The translations under genes were made by a program, and so were the position numbers. From Gottfriedia endophytica (GTDB lineage Bacteria; Bacillota; Bacilli; Bacillales; Bacillaceae_G), in NCBI RefSeq assembly GCF_017814275.1, contig NZ_JAGIYQ010000001.1:405515-469514 (forward strand): a DNA stretch of 64,000 nt, read 5' to 3'. Positions 46,653-56,104 of the stretch are shown here, piece after piece (the stretch's first letter is position 1; the number at the start of each line of letters is the position of its first letter). The notes under the pieces are model-generated. The model was not told the origin of the DNA and searched no databases. It worked only from the letters and a program-made list of their open reading frames with translations.

Positions 46653-46763
46653 TCTTATCGAGAGCGGCGGAGGGAATAGGCCCTATGATGCCCGGCAACC
46701 ATCAAACAACCATGTTTGATAAGGTGCTAATTCCTACAGATCTTTGTGATCTGAAAGATAAGG
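46653..46763 (+). ncRNA. SAM riboswitch (S-box, SAM-I)
   Basis: CTTATCGAGAGCGGCGGAGGGA, GGCCCTATGATGCCCGGCAACC, AAGGTGCTAATTCCTACAGA and GAAAGATAAG are the conserved SAM-I segments; CTTATC and GATAAG close P1. It controls the downstream metY. Confidence 0.97.
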
Positions 46764-46782
46764 GGAGGAACCTGCATATTAG

Positions 46783-46807
46783 CCCTCTTCTTAGGAAGAG
46801 GGTTTTT
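46783..46807 (+). terminator. SAM riboswitch terminator
   Basis: CCCTCTTC and GAAGAGGG stem with TTAG loop and five Ts. Confidence 0.92.
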
Positions 46808-46883
46808 GATTTCCTCTTTTGAACCTCACCCTGTCTTTAAAATTTCTCGATGACATTAAATCAAAAATTGGAGGAATGTAAAG

Positions 46884-48182
46884 ATGACAGAACAAAAACA
46901 ACTTCGCCTAGAAACATTATTACTTCACGGAGGTCAACAACCAGATCCTATAACAGGTTCCCGTACTGTTCCCGTTTATAAAACTACTTCATATGTTTTC
47001 AAAGATACGGATTATGCCCAAAGCCTTTTTGCTTTGGAACAAGAAGGCTATATTTATTCCCGAATTGGTAATCCAACAGTAGATGTATTTGAAAAACGCG
47101 TTGCCCTTTTAGAAGGAGGAACAGCGGCAGTTGCCCTTTCATCTGGATCTGCAGCTATAGCGTTCTCCATTTTAAACTTGGCAGGTACTGGAGATGAAAT
47201 CGTTGCTGCCGGAAATCTTTATGGTGGTACGTATAATCTTTTTGCAGTTACCCTTCCTAAGTACGGAATTAATGTGAAGTTTGTGGATGCAGAGGATCCA
47301 GAAAACTTCCGAAAGGCAATTACACCAAAAACGAAAGCATTGTTCGCAGAAATTATCGGAAATCCAAGCTTACAAGTTTTAGATGTGGAGGCAGTAGCGA
47401 AGGTAGCTCATGAAAATGGAATTCCTTTGATTGTAGATAATACTTTTGGTACTCCATACTTAACCAACCCTATAGAGTGGGGAGCAGATGTTGTTGTTCA
47501 CTCCGCAACAAAATGGATTGGCGGACATGGAACAGCCATCGGTGGAGTGGTTGTCGATGGTGGAAAATTTGATTGGAACAGTGATAAATTCCCTGGCTTT
47601 AAAGAGCCTGATGCAAGCTATCATGGTCTACACTATGGCGTGGATGTCCCACATGCTGCATTTGCAACGAAGCTTCGGGTTCAGTTGCTTCGTGATTTTG
47701 GGCCAGCATTAAGTCCGGATAGTGCCTTCTTATTCTTGCAAGGACTTGAAACTTTGCATTTACGAGTACCGAAGCATAATGAAAATGCCCTTAAGGTTGC
47801 TCAATTTTTACAAAGTCATCCTGCGGTTGAGTGGGTAAGCTATACAGGGTTGGAAAGCCATACTTCCCATGAGTTGGCGAAAAAGTATTTCAGAGATGGA
47901 TTTGGTTCCATCGTGAACTTCGGGATAAAAGGTGGAAGAGATGCAGGACGTAAGGTGATTGATAACATTCAACTTTGGTCACATGTTGCGAATGTTGGGG
48001 ATGCGAAATCACTGATTATCCACCCTGCCTCCACTACTCATCAGCAATTAAGTGCGGAAGATTTGAAGAAAACGGGCGTAACAGAAGAGTTAATTCGTTT
48101 GTCTGTTGGATTAGAAGCGGCAGAAGATATTATTTCTGATCTAGAGCAAGCTATTGAAAAGGCAACAGCTGTACGGAGTTAG
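46884..48182 (+). CDS. metY: O-acetylhomoserine sulfhydrylase
   Basis: 432 residues, PLP fold-type [26 protein letters not shown], the conserved [32 protein letters not shown], and the PLP lysine in [18 protein letters not shown] identify the OAH/OAS sulfhydrylase subgroup (longer than cystathionine enzymes, about 430 residues). Makes homocysteine from O-acetylhomoserine and sulfide, or transfers methanethiol. Behind a SAM riboswitch, so repressed when SAM is plentiful. The orientation is opposite to the fad genes on both sides, and the segment is flanked by broken repeat halves, indicating insertion. Confidence 0.93.
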   Translation: MTEQKQLRLETLLLHGGQQPDPITGSRTVPVYKTTSYVFKDTDYAQSLFALEQEGYIYSRIGNPTVDVFEKRVALLEGGTAAVALSSGSAAIAFSILNLAGTGDEIVAAGNLYGGTYNLFAVTLPKYGINVKFVDAEDPENFRKAITPKTKALFAEIIGNPSLQVLDVEAVAKVAHENGIPLIVDNTFGTPYLTNPIEWGADVVVHSATKWIGGHGTAIGGVVVDGGKFDWNSDKFPGFKEPDASYHGLHYGVDVPHAAFATKLRVQLLRDFGPALSPDSAFLFLQGLETLHLRVPKHNENALKVAQFLQSHPAVEWVSYTGLESHTSHELAKKYFRDGFGSIVNFGIKGGRDAGRKVIDNIQLWSHVANVGDAKSLIIHPASTTHQQLSAEDLKKTGVTEELIRLSVGLEAAEDIISDLEQAIEKATAVRS

Positions 48183-48472
48183 CAAAAGAAGCAGGGTTTA
48201 AGTTTCCGGTTGATCTTACATCTGCAGCATATTCAAGAATAGTAAAGGCTGATTAAGAAGCTATTGAACGTGGTGATTCCATTAGTGGAAGGTTATGGAA
48301 TGTGCTTAATGTTTTAAGATTTGTTGCCGCACAATCAAAAGGATCTGAAATTCTTTTTAAAGTATTAATAACGATAGAAGGGGAGGAGGTACTACATGAT
48401 TTAAAAGCTGTATGTGGACCTAGAGATAAAGCCGAACCGTTTATTACAGTTATGCTTCCGGAAGAAGATTAA
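48183..48472 (+). pseudogene. DUF6573-like plasmid-type gene remnant
   Basis: The frame reads [17 protein letters not shown] ... IVKAD, TAA at 48254-48256, then continues in the same frame SISGRLWNVLNVLRFVAAQ ... AVCGPRDKAEPFITVMLPEED. The pattern (EAGFKFPV, SGRLWDVL, V-GP-D--EP-ITIMLPNED) is what I recall for the DUF6573 family, common on plasmids. The N terminus is missing and the in-frame stop makes it non-functional. The join lies exactly at the metY stop. Confidence 0.6.
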
Positions 48473-48489
48473 TGACATGTTTCAACACA

Positions 48490-48553
48490 ACTTCTTTGTC
48501 AGGTTCACTTTAAAAAAACTTTAAAAACAAAACAATCTTTAAGAAAAGAGCTT
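48490..48553. repeat. Right-end fragment of a MITE-like element
   Basis: CAACTTCTTTGTC ... ACAATCTTTAAGAAAAGAGC matches the right terminal portion of the dispersed repeat (compare 38386-38438). It complements the truncated copy 6. Confidence 0.55.
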
Positions 48554-48616
48554 TTTATTATCACAACAAAAATTTTGTATAATAAAGATTCCTATTCATA
48601 ATTAAAGCTAAAGTAA

Positions 48617-48647
48617 AAAGGAATGGATGTCTTTCCCATTCCTTCTT
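48617..48647 (-). terminator. lcfA terminator
   Basis: GGAATGG and CCATTCC stem followed on the minus strand by TTTTTACTTT. Confidence 0.8.
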
Positions 48648-48652
48648 ACCAT

Positions 48653-50359
48653 TCAAGATAATTTTTCATCCTGATTTTCATCTTTCACTTGTTTTTGCTT
48701 CTCTTCTTCAACGAGCTGACGTCTTAAAATTTTCCCAATTGCCGTTTTCGGTAATTCATTTCTAAATTCAAATTGACGTGGAACTTTGTAAGGCGCCAAA
48801 TATTTTCGGCAAAACTCATTCACTTCACTCTCAGTTACGTGTTTACCTTCTTTTAAAACGATAAACGCCTTTACTGTTTCACCGCGATAAGGATCTGGCA
48901 CTCCGATTACAACAGTTTCTTGAATAGCTTCATGCTCATATAAAATTTCTTCTATTTCACGAGGATAGACATTATATCCACTTGCAATAATCATGTCCTT
49001 TTTGCGATCTACTATGAAAAAATAGCCATCTTCATTCATATAGCCTAGATCACCAGTGTATAACCAGCCATCTTTTAATGTTGCTGCTGTTTCTTCAGGA
49101 CGCTTCCAATATCCTTTCATAACTTGAGGTCCTGAAACAACTAGTTCTCCTATTTCACCAATGGGTACTTCTTCACCAGTTTCCATTGAGATAATTTTTG
49201 CATCAGTATCTGGCCATGGTACTCCGATACTTCCATTGATTCGCTTATCCCATAAAAAATTCCCATGTGTAACAGGCGATGCTTCAGATAATCCGTATCC
49301 TTCTACAAGCTTTCCACCCGTTATTTTTTCAAAACGCTCCTGAACTTCTAATGGCAGTGCGGATGAACCACTAATACAGGCTTCTATTGAAGATAAATCA
49401 TATTTTGGTAAATCCGGATGATTTATTAGCGCAATGTACATCGTCGGAGCTCCCGGAAAAAGAGTTGGACGATATTTTTTAATAGACTCTAGCATTAAGC
49501 CTGCATCAAATCTCGGAACTAAGATCATTTTGTAAGCACATATAATCGATAAGTTCATACACGCTGTCATACCGTAAACGTGGAAAAATGGTAAAACAGA
49601 AAGAATAACTTCCTTCCCTTTTTTACTTTTATATAACCAATATTCACACATTAACGTATTAGATACTAAATTTTTATGAGTTAGCATAACACCTTTTGGG
49701 AACCCAGTTGTTCCACCTGTGTATTGTAAGATTGCAACTTCATCTACTGATACGTGATCTAAATTGATTTCAATTGGTGCGGATATTTTCATGATATAGT
49801 TAAATTTGTGTATATAATTCTTAGAAGGAATTTCAGGTGCTTTTGGTTGCTTTGAGAAAGGATACAGTAGTTTCTTTATGATAGGAAGATAGTCTTTAAC
49901 AGATGTTACAATGATATGTTCTAAATTAGTTGCATCTTTTACAGCGTTTACTCGATTAATTAAAAGATCTAAGCAGATAATCACCTTTGCGCCACTATCA
50001 TCCATTTGATACTCAAGCTCCCGTTCTGTATATAATGGATTTGTTTGAACAACAATCGCTTCTGCATATAGAATTCCATAGTACGCGACCACTGCCTGTG
50101 GACAGTTGGGTAACATAATGGAAACACGGTCTCCTTTTTTTATACCCAAATTTTTTAAATAATTTGCAAATCTCAATGCTTGAACATATATTTCATGAAA
50201 TGATACATCTTTCCCTAGAAAATTAAGCGCTTTCTTATGTGGAAACTCTTTAGATGTTTGTTTCAAATAATTTGGAAGAGGCTCAATTTTGGTTGTGATC
50301 GACGTGGGTATTTGATCAGGATATTGTGAAATCCATGGTTTTTGATTTACGTTTTCCAA
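48653..50359 (-). CDS. lcfA: Long-chain acyl-CoA synthetase
   Basis: About 568 residues of the ANL adenylate-forming superfamily. A3-type core LQYTGGTTGFPKGVMLTH, VEGYGLSEASPVTH, GWLYTGDLGYMNEDGYFFIVDRKKDMIIASGYNVYPREIEE and the catalytic lysine in PKTAIGKILRR identify FadD/LcfA. Activates fatty acids for beta-oxidation. The frame opens with ATG at 50374, but GGTGG precedes the TTG at 50359, giving the LcfA-like start (M)ENVNQKPWI. In B. subtilis it heads the operon lcfA-fadR-fadB-etfBA; here it is cut off from fadR by an insertion. Confidence 0.94.
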   Translation of the reverse strand: MENVNQKPWISQYPDQIPTSITTKIEPLPNYLKQTSKEFPHKKALNFLGKDVSFHEIYVQALRFANYLKNLGIKKGDRVSIMLPNCPQAVVAYYGILYAEAIVVQTNPLYTERELEYQMDDSGAKVIICLDLLINRVNAVKDATNLEHIIVTSVKDYLPIIKKLLYPFSKQPKAPEIPSKNYIHKFNYIMKISAPIEINLDHVSVDEVAILQYTGGTTGFPKGVMLTHKNLVSNTLMCEYWLYKSKKGKEVILSVLPFFHVYGMTACMNLSIICAYKMILVPRFDAGLMLESIKKYRPTLFPGAPTMYIALINHPDLPKYDLSSIEACISGSSALPLEVQERFEKITGGKLVEGYGLSEASPVTHGNFLWDKRINGSIGVPWPDTDAKIISMETGEEVPIGEIGELVVSGPQVMKGYWKRPEETAATLKDGWLYTGDLGYMNEDGYFFIVDRKKDMIIASGYNVYPREIEEILYEHEAIQETVVIGVPDPYRGETVKAFIVLKEGKHVTESEVNEFCRKYLAPYKVPRQFEFRNELPKTAIGKILRRQLVEEEKQKQVKDENQDEKLS

Positions 50360-50374
50360 TTTATTCACCACCAT

Positions 50375-50695
50375 TTTATCAAAATAGTAAACTTGTCATA
50401 ATACTATCATTATATGACACTACTAATTTCGATACAATCAAAATATTCCGAAAATTTAACCGTTTGTTATAAAGTTAAACTTCCTTCAGTGGGGGTTTTT
50501 CTGCATCCGCCACTGATGGTTAGCCGCCAATCGGGATTTTACGGACAGTTATTCCCCACCTATCTTCCTCGTCTATCTCTCAATTTTGAGGTGGGGGTAC
50601 TGCCCATTAATGCGGGATAAAAACATAATCCCCAGCACAAAACATCCTTTATTTTATGAGATTTGATTGATAGTAAACCGTTAAAAGTTTGATTA
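50375..50695. other. Intergenic region with structured repeat-like element
   Basis: Between the lcfA start and the end of the RmlD-like gene; contains the element at 50482-50622. The 68-codon plus-strand frame here crosses that element and is not called. Confidence 0.5.
50482..50622. repeat. Two-hairpin GC-rich element (IS200/IS605-end-like or structured RNA)
   Basis: Much more GC-rich than its surroundings. Hairpin 1: TCAGTGG (50486-50492) with CCACTGA (50510-50516). Hairpin 2: CCCCACCT (50554-50561) with AGGTGGGG (50589-50596), extended by CAGT/ACTG. In between lies GTTAGCCGCCAATCGGG. I recall similar GTGGGGG/CCCCCAC blocks at the ends of IS200/IS605-type elements in Bacillus, but this is memory and not proven. 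Confidence 0.5.
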
Positions 50696-51514
50696 TCATT
50701 TTACTAAGCTAATAATAATGTCTTGATTTGAATAGTTCAGTTCTTCAGGTAGGTCTTTTCGTGTTACATGTAAACCAAAGTAACTCCACTCTACATCCGG
50801 AACAATATCCTCTTTTACAATTTTTTCATTACTTTTTGTTAGTTTATTAACAAAGGACTGAATAAAGTACAAATGTGATTCAATTGTTGAAGTTGCTAAA
50901 TGAAAAATCCCTTTTAAATTCTGATTTACAATATAATAAATTTGTTTCGCAATCATTGTATCTAAAGCATGATTTAAGAATAAATTTTTATAGGCAGTAA
51001 TTTCTTCATTATTAGCGATTTTTTCTTTTATTTCATTTAATCGTGGTGAGTCTGCTCCCCAAACCATTGGTAATCTAACTATAATCGCTCGATCACCAAG
51101 CTCTTCCATTAATATTTTTTCACAAGCTATTTTAAATTTACCATATTCTGAACCCGCATTAGGTTCATCTACTTCTTCATGATTTTTGAACAAGTCGCCA
51201 TCAAATACATTTGCTGTTGAACAAAAAATTAGTTTCGTTTCTTTGTTCTTAAGCCAATTCGCAAGATCCTCATGAACTTTTAATTGCTCGGCAAAGTCAC
51301 CTCTTAGTGAAGAAATAATGATATTTGGAGAAACAGCTTCAATAATCTCTCTTAACTGATTTCGCTCCGATATATTCCATTGAAATTGTCCTTGTATAGG
51401 TAAACTTATTTCATTCTTATGGTAGGTTCCATAAACAAGGCTATTACGAGAAAACTCTTTAGCAACAGCTTTTCCTACTAATCCACTTATTCCTAGTACT
51501 AAAACTTTATTCAT
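50696..51514 (-). CDS. RmlD-like NAD(P)-dependent reductase
   Basis: 272 residues. Rossmann fold with VLVLGISGLVGKAVAKEF (GxxGxxG), ISSLRGDFAEQ, FCSTANVFDG, then EYGKFKIACEKI (Y-x-x-x-K catalytic pair) and VRLPMVWG. This matches the dTDP-4-dehydrorhamnose reductase/sugar-nucleotide group of short-chain dehydrogenases. Not next to other sugar genes, so the substrate cannot be inferred from context. AAGGGAAG precedes the ATG. Divergent from the D-amino-acid transaminase gene. Confidence 0.85.
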   Translation of the reverse strand: MNKVLVLGISGLVGKAVAKEFSRNSLVYGTYHKNEISLPIQGQFQWNISERNQLREIIEAVSPNIIISSLRGDFAEQLKVHEDLANWLKNKETKLIFCSTANVFDGDLFKNHEEVDEPNAGSEYGKFKIACEKILMEELGDRAIIVRLPMVWGADSPRLNEIKEKIANNEEITAYKNLFLNHALDTMIAKQIYYIVNQNLKGIFHLATSTIESHLYFIQSFVNKLTKSNEKIVKEDIVPDVEWSYFGLHVTRKDLPEELNYSNQDIIISLVK

Positions 51515-51623
51515 CAGTATTCTTCCCTTCTCATAAAATGGTAGGATTGTTATAAGTTTATAATTATCTTATTATTTTAAACAATAAAATAGTTTATATT
51601 TTTTTAGAAAAGGAGTGATATAC

Positions 51624-52520
51624 ATGCAAACAAAAGTATTACTAAATGACAAAATTGTTGAAATGAATCAGGCAACTGTTTCGATTTTAGACCGTGGGTA
51701 TCAATTTGGAGATGGTGTTTATGAGGTTATTCGTTTTTACAATGGTGAGTTTTTCGAGCTTCTATCACATTTAGAACGCTTTAAGAAAAGCTGTGAGGAA
51801 ATTGGAATTCCTTTTCATTTCGACCTTAATACATTACAAATAGACTTTAATAATTTATTGAAGTCTGCTAATTTCCCATCAGGATATCTATATACTCAAA
51901 TAACACGCGGTACAATGCAAAGAAACCATCTTTATGTACATGAAAAAAATTTGGAGCCCCAGCTTGTTGCCTATACTGTCAAAGAGGAACAGCGACCATT
52001 TGAAAATATGACCAACGGGATTAAGGTTCTTTTATGCGAAGATATTCGTTGGCTTCGCTGTGATATTAAAAGTTTAAATTTACTAGGAAGTGTTATGTTA
52101 AAAAATCAAGCTGCTTCACTTGATGCAAAAGAAGCCGTTTTGCACCGCAATGGATATATAACTGAAGGATCTGCAACAAATGTATTTATTGTGAAAGATG
52201 GAAAGTTACTAACTCATCCTGCCAACAATCTTATACTTAATGGCATAACTAGACAGGTAATTATTTCAATAGCAAATGAATTGGATATCGAAGTAGTTGA
52301 TGAGGCTTTTACAATTAATGAATTCCGATTAGCCGTTGAAGCATTCACAAGTGCTACAGTGTCAGAGATTTGTCCAATTGTAAAATTCATCGAAAATAAT
52401 AATGAATTTCAAATTGGAAATGGTCAACGAGGTCCAATTACAGAAATTATTCAAAATGCTTATACTAAAAAAATAAACAGTGAAAGCGACTTATTTAATC
52501 CAAATGTGACGAGAAGTTAA
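51624..52520 (+). CDS. dat: D-amino acid aminotransferase
   Basis: About 298 residues, PLP fold-type IV. SILDRGYQFGDGVYEVIRFYNG at the N terminus, the PLP lysine in IRWLRCDIKSLNLLGSVMLKNQA, and EGSATNVFIVKDG match Bacillus Dat. Makes D-glutamate/D-alanine for the wall from each other. It complements murI. The open frame begins with GTG at 51615, but AAAGGAGTG precedes ATG 51624. Compared with the well-studied Bacillus enzyme it has a slightly longer C-terminal tail. Confidence 0.93.
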   Translation: MQTKVLLNDKIVEMNQATVSILDRGYQFGDGVYEVIRFYNGEFFELLSHLERFKKSCEEIGIPFHFDLNTLQIDFNNLLKSANFPSGYLYTQITRGTMQRNHLYVHEKNLEPQLVAYTVKEEQRPFENMTNGIKVLLCEDIRWLRCDIKSLNLLGSVMLKNQAASLDAKEAVLHRNGYITEGSATNVFIVKDGKLLTHPANNLILNGITRQVIISIANELDIEVVDEAFTINEFRLAVEAFTSATVSEICPIVKFIENNNEFQIGNGQRGPITEIIQNAYTKKINSESDLFNPNVTRS

Positions 52521-52534
52521 ATAGGTTATAAAAA

Positions 52535-52561
52535 GTGGCGATTCTCAAAGAATCGCCACTT
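52535..52561. terminator. Bidirectional terminator
   Basis: GTGGCGATTCT and AGAATCGCCAC, 11-bp perfect stem with a CAA loop, between convergent genes. Confidence 0.92.
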
Positions 52562-52566
52562 TCATC

Positions 52567-53802
52567 TTAATCCTTTTTAACTAACTTTAGAATGTCTTTC
52601 CATTTTACTTTTTCACTATAGAACATAACACCATTCACATAGACTCTTCCTGCAAGCATAGCAATTAACATGATTGAAAGAACCAAAATTAAAATAGTCA
52701 ATCCAATTTCCATACCACTTGTTTCCCCTGCTACAAATCTTGTAAAGGTAACTTGCGGTGACAAGAATGGAATATAAGAACTCACTCTTAATAAAGTCGA
52801 ATTAGGATTACCCATTCCAGAGATACTAATAAAGAAACCAGCCATAACTAACATCATTATTGGCATAATAGTCATTTGTAAGTCTTCTGTCCTTGAAACA
52901 ACTGATCCAATAGCTGCATAAAGCATTCCATAAAGTAAATAACCAAGTAAGAAATAAGTAATGAATGTAATGATTGTTGTAGCATTTAAGCTTGATATAT
53001 CAATAAACATCCCCAAGAAAGAAATTTTATTTGTATCAATCCATCCAAGTTGATGTGCAAGTAAAAATGCGATACCTAATACACTTAATTGAAAAAGCGC
53101 AATACAAAATACGGCGAAAACTCTTGCATATAAAGTCGCTATCGGTTTAACTTTTGGAATAATAACTTCCATAACTCGAGATGACTTTTCTGCTACAATT
53201 CCTGTTGCAATCATATTTCCATAGAGTAATAGGAACATGTACAGAAAGATTCCAAAAACATATGTAATTCCAATTGTAGTCATTGGATCAGTTAATACTT
53301 TTTCATTAATTGAAACTTTACTTTGCAATTGTGCCGCAACCTTTTGCGGTATTCCTTCTTTTTTCGTAATGTAATTTATGTATTCTTGTTGTAATGCCGC
53401 ACTTGTAATAGAAGTAATTTCGTCATTTGAAAACTTTTTATATATGTATTGTACTGAAGGAACATTGTTAACATCAGATATAACAATTAATCCATCAACT
53501 TTATCATCTTTAATTTCCTTTTTAATACTATCTTCTTTTTGGGCAGATGCCTCTTTTAAAGTAAACGTTTTGCTCATCGCATTTACTTTTTCGATATCTA
53601 GAGGAAATAAATTTGTCTTACTAATATAAACAATTTTATCTTTATCCACATTTTTTTGATCTTGGTCTTTTGTTTGTAAGAAATGCTGTATTCCAAAAAA
53701 GCCAAAAAACAGTATAAATAGTATTGTACTCATTATGATTGTTGTTTTTGCAAGTAGGCCTTCCCGCAAATGAAACAAAAATACCGTCCAAAATTTTTTC
53801 AT
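52567..53802 (-). CDS. ABC-2 type transporter permease (NatB/YhaP-like)
   Basis: 411 residues: one TM helix near the N terminus (about 17-40), a roughly 135-residue extracytoplasmic domain, then six TM helices with MIATGIVAEKSSRVMEVIIPKV, the ABC2_membrane_3 signature. It starts one base after the ATPase stop. With that ATPase it forms an exporter of the NatAB/YhaQP type (sodium or hydrophobic compounds; substrate unproven here). Confidence 0.9.
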   Translation of the reverse strand: MKKFWTVFLFHLREGLLAKTTIIMSTILFILFFGFFGIQHFLQTKDQDQKNVDKDKIVYISKTNLFPLDIEKVNAMSKTFTLKEASAQKEDSIKKEIKDDKVDGLIVISDVNNVPSVQYIYKKFSNDEITSITSAALQQEYINYITKKEGIPQKVAAQLQSKVSINEKVLTDPMTTIGITYVFGIFLYMFLLLYGNMIATGIVAEKSSRVMEVIIPKVKPIATLYARVFAVFCIALFQLSVLGIAFLLAHQLGWIDTNKISFLGMFIDISSLNATTIITFITYFLLGYLLYGMLYAAIGSVVSRTEDLQMTIMPIMMLVMAGFFISISGMGNPNSTLLRVSSYIPFLSPQVTFTRFVAGETSGMEIGLTILILVLSIMLIAMLAGRVYVNGVMFYSEKVKWKDILKLVKKD

Positions 53803-53803
53803 T

Positions 53804-54685
53804 TCATTTCGCCCTTTCTATAAAGATTTCATTTAATGTAGGTTCAAGTAACTTAAACTCACGTATCGAAATTTTATCTTTTGAAAGATCATTCAATAGT
53901 TGAATTGCTCTTGCCTCATTTTCTACTCGAATTTTCAAAAATTGCTGTGCTTGTTCAAATAAAACATCATGGTTTTGTAACCATTTTTTAATTTCCAAAT
54001 GATCATTAATCATTAAATGACGGTAACCATATTCTGCTTTAATTTGATTTAAATCTCCCGCAGCAACAACTTCCCCATTTTTAAGAATACAAATTTGCTG
54101 ACAAAAGGCTTCTACTTGTTCCATTCGGTGACTGGATAGTATGACCGTTTTACCTTTTTCAATTTCTTCGATCAAGATATGTGTTAATAATTCAGCATTT
54201 ACTGGATCTAATCCACTAAACGGCTCATCTAAAATGATTAATTCAGGATTATGTAGTAGTGTAACGATAATTTGAATTTTTTGCTGGTTCCCTTTTGACA
54301 GTTCCCCTGCTTTTTTATTACGGTAATGCGAAATTTCTAAGCGATTCAACCAGTAATGAATTGCATCATCTACTTCTCTAGATGTCATTCCCTCAAGTTT
54401 TCCAAAATAACGTAATTGATCAACTACTTTTGTTTTACTAAATAAACCACGTTCTTCTGGTAAGTAACCTACCGAAACCCCTGCTTGCTGAATCGACTTG
54501 CCGTCCCATAAAATTGATCCATTCGTTGGTGTTCGTAATCCTAGAAGCATTTTTATAGTAGTTGTTTTTCCAGCACCATTTCTACCTAATAGTCCCAGTA
54601 CTCTACCTTTTTGAAGTGATATTGATAAATTATCTACTGCAAGAAAGTCACCATATTTTTTGGTTAACTCTTTTATTTCAAGCAT
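53804..54685 (-). CDS. ABC transporter ATP-binding protein (NatA/YhaQ-like)
   Basis: About 293 residues. Walker A GRNGAGKTT, Q-loop LPEERGLF (typical of this subfamily), signature ELSKGNQQKIQ, Walker B LIILDEPFSGLDP and the H-loop SSHRM. A C-terminal extension follows the NBD (about 215-293), as in YhaQ. The open frame extends 17 codons up, but GGGGGATG is spaced for the ATG at 54685. Translationally coupled with its permease. Confidence 0.93.
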   Translation of the reverse strand: MLEIKELTKKYGDFLAVDNLSISLQKGRVLGLLGRNGAGKTTTIKMLLGLRTPTNGSILWDGKSIQQAGVSVGYLPEERGLFSKTKVVDQLRYFGKLEGMTSREVDDAIHYWLNRLEISHYRNKKAGELSKGNQQKIQIIVTLLHNPELIILDEPFSGLDPVNAELLTHILIEEIEKGKTVILSSHRMEQVEAFCQQICILKNGEVVAAGDLNQIKAEYGYRHLMINDHLEIKKWLQNHDVLFEQAQQFLKIRVENEARAIQLLNDLSKDKISIREFKLLEPTLNEIFIERAK

Positions 54686-54828
54686 GTATACATCCCCCTC
54701 TGCTTGTAAATTTTTCCAGCAAATTAAAGTATACATTTAATTCTAAATTGTGAAAAGAATACTTTTTTCGGTAAAAATTAGTAAAACGTAAAAAACATTA
54801 CTTTTGAATTGAAAAATAGACTCTTTGT

Positions 54829-55056
54829 TAAAGATTGTTGATTTTAGATTTTAGTTTTTAGTTTTTAGAATTTAAAAGACAGAAGTTGATTGGAACGGAA
54901 GGATGAAGGGCTTCTGTGGGAGATGCGGGAAGGCTGAGACCCCGCAGGAGCGATAGCGACGAGGAGGCTCAGCTCACGCCCCTAGGAAAGCGAGCATCCT
55001 GGAGTGGAAATCAACTTACACATACTGAAATAGCAACAATGTATACGAAAACACCC
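54829..55056. repeat. Dispersed MITE-like element, copy 7 (inverted)
   Basis: Full-length copy in the opposite orientation: starts GACTCTTTGTTAAAGATTGTTG, centre GCGGGAAGGCTGAGACCCC and GAGGAGGCTCAGCTCACGCC, ends AGCAACAATGTATACGAAAAC. Confidence 0.88.
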
Positions 55057-55150
55057 AAAAAATAAGTTTCTAGTTTTTCACTTTTCTAAACCAATAAAAG
55101 AATATTATTTCATTTTTGGTAAAAAATACTTATTCGAGGAGGTGTTAGTA

Positions 55151-55390
55151 ATGGCGAAAATTGGAGTAGAACAGTCATTAACAAACGTGCAAGAAGCATT
55201 ACGTGAAAGAGGACATGAAGTTGTTGAATTAAAGAATGCATCTGATACGCAGGGTTGTTCATGTTGTGTAGTTACTGGTGGAGATTCAAATGTGATGGGT
55301 ATGCAAGATACTGACATGAAAGGCTCAGTTATTGATGCATCTGGATTAACAGCTGATGAAGTTTGTCAAGAAGTTGAAAGTAGAATTTAA
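55151..55390 (+). CDS. UPF0180 family protein (YkuS-like)
   Basis: 79 residues beginning [28 protein letters not shown], with [19 protein letters not shown] in the middle. This is the UPF0180/YkuS family of Bacillus, of unknown function. A GAGGAGGTG ribosome site points to the ATG at 55151 rather than the GTG at 55142. Small soluble protein with a Cys pair that may be redox- or metal-active (inference). It sits between MITE copy 7 and a bidirectional terminator. Confidence 0.85.
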   Translation: MAKIGVEQSLTNVQEALRERGHEVVELKNASDTQGCSCCVVTGGDSNVMGMQDTDMKGSVIDASGLTADEVCQEVESRI

Positions 55391-55441
55391 CAAACGCAAA
55401 AAGGTTTTTCACATTTAAACTTTATGGCTTAATAAACACTA

Positions 55442-55468
55442 AAAGGAGCTGTTCACACTCAGCTCCTT
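55442..55468. terminator. Bidirectional terminator
   Basis: AAGGAGCTG and CAGCTCCTT stem between convergent genes. Confidence 0.85.
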
Positions 55469-55495
55469 CTGCTTTTAAATTACTATCTGTTTCTT

Positions 55496-55945
55496 TTACC
55501 AACCAAAATTAAGTGTTTTTCCCGTTTCAACATAAGTCTTAAAATTACTTAAAATCATTGGCCAATGCGTTTTAGTGCTTTCATATGATGGATGATTTTC
55601 TGGCCATCCATCATTAACAAGCGTGAACTTAGTACAATCCCCCATTGAGTCTAATGTCAAAGTAATTCTTGTTTCAAGCTCGGCATGATTACTACGGTAC
55701 GATGGTCCCGGGTGCTCAGTGTAACTCATTAACTTGTTCGGCTCAAATTCCAAAATCTTACCATATACATGAACTGTCTCAAGTCCATCTTCACCAGGTC
55801 CTATATATTCATAAGGTGCTCCAACTTCAAAAGTCGAATTAAGAACGCAACCAAAGAAAATGGCTTTTGTTCCTTCCGGTGAAATAAATGCATTCCAAAC
55901 ATCCTCTGGCTTTGCCCCAATATAAAGCTCATACTTAAGATCCAT
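55496..55945 (-). CDS. SRPBCC/AHSA1-domain protein
   Basis: About 149 residues. YELYIGAKPEDVWNAFISPEGTKAIFFGC at the start, VYGKILEFEPNKLMSYTEH and KFTLVNDGWPEN further on are the START-like AHSA1 (Aha1/CalC) domain pattern. Such proteins bind hydrophobic ligands or are stress-linked; no defined activity. GGAGGGAAT sets the ATG at 55945. Monocistronic. Confidence 0.85.
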   Translation of the reverse strand: MDLKYELYIGAKPEDVWNAFISPEGTKAIFFGCVLNSTFEVGAPYEYIGPGEDGLETVHVYGKILEFEPNKLMSYTEHPGPSYRSNHAELETRITLTLDSMGDCTKFTLVNDGWPENHPSYESTKTHWPMILSNFKTYVETGKTLNFGW

Positions 55946-56104
55946 GTTTATTCCCTCCATAATAATTGAATTAAAGGATTATGAGTAAGATTCTTGGCAG
56001 TTAGCTATATTATAAAACATTCTAAGAGTAAACCCAAACCAAGGTATATAAGAATCAAAAATAATCATTCTACAAAAATTTCATTTAATATACAATATCA
56101 ACCT

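Noticed and set aside
50414-50620. 68-codon plus-strand ORF
   Set aside because: Runs through the two-hairpin GC-rich element and has no initiation signal.
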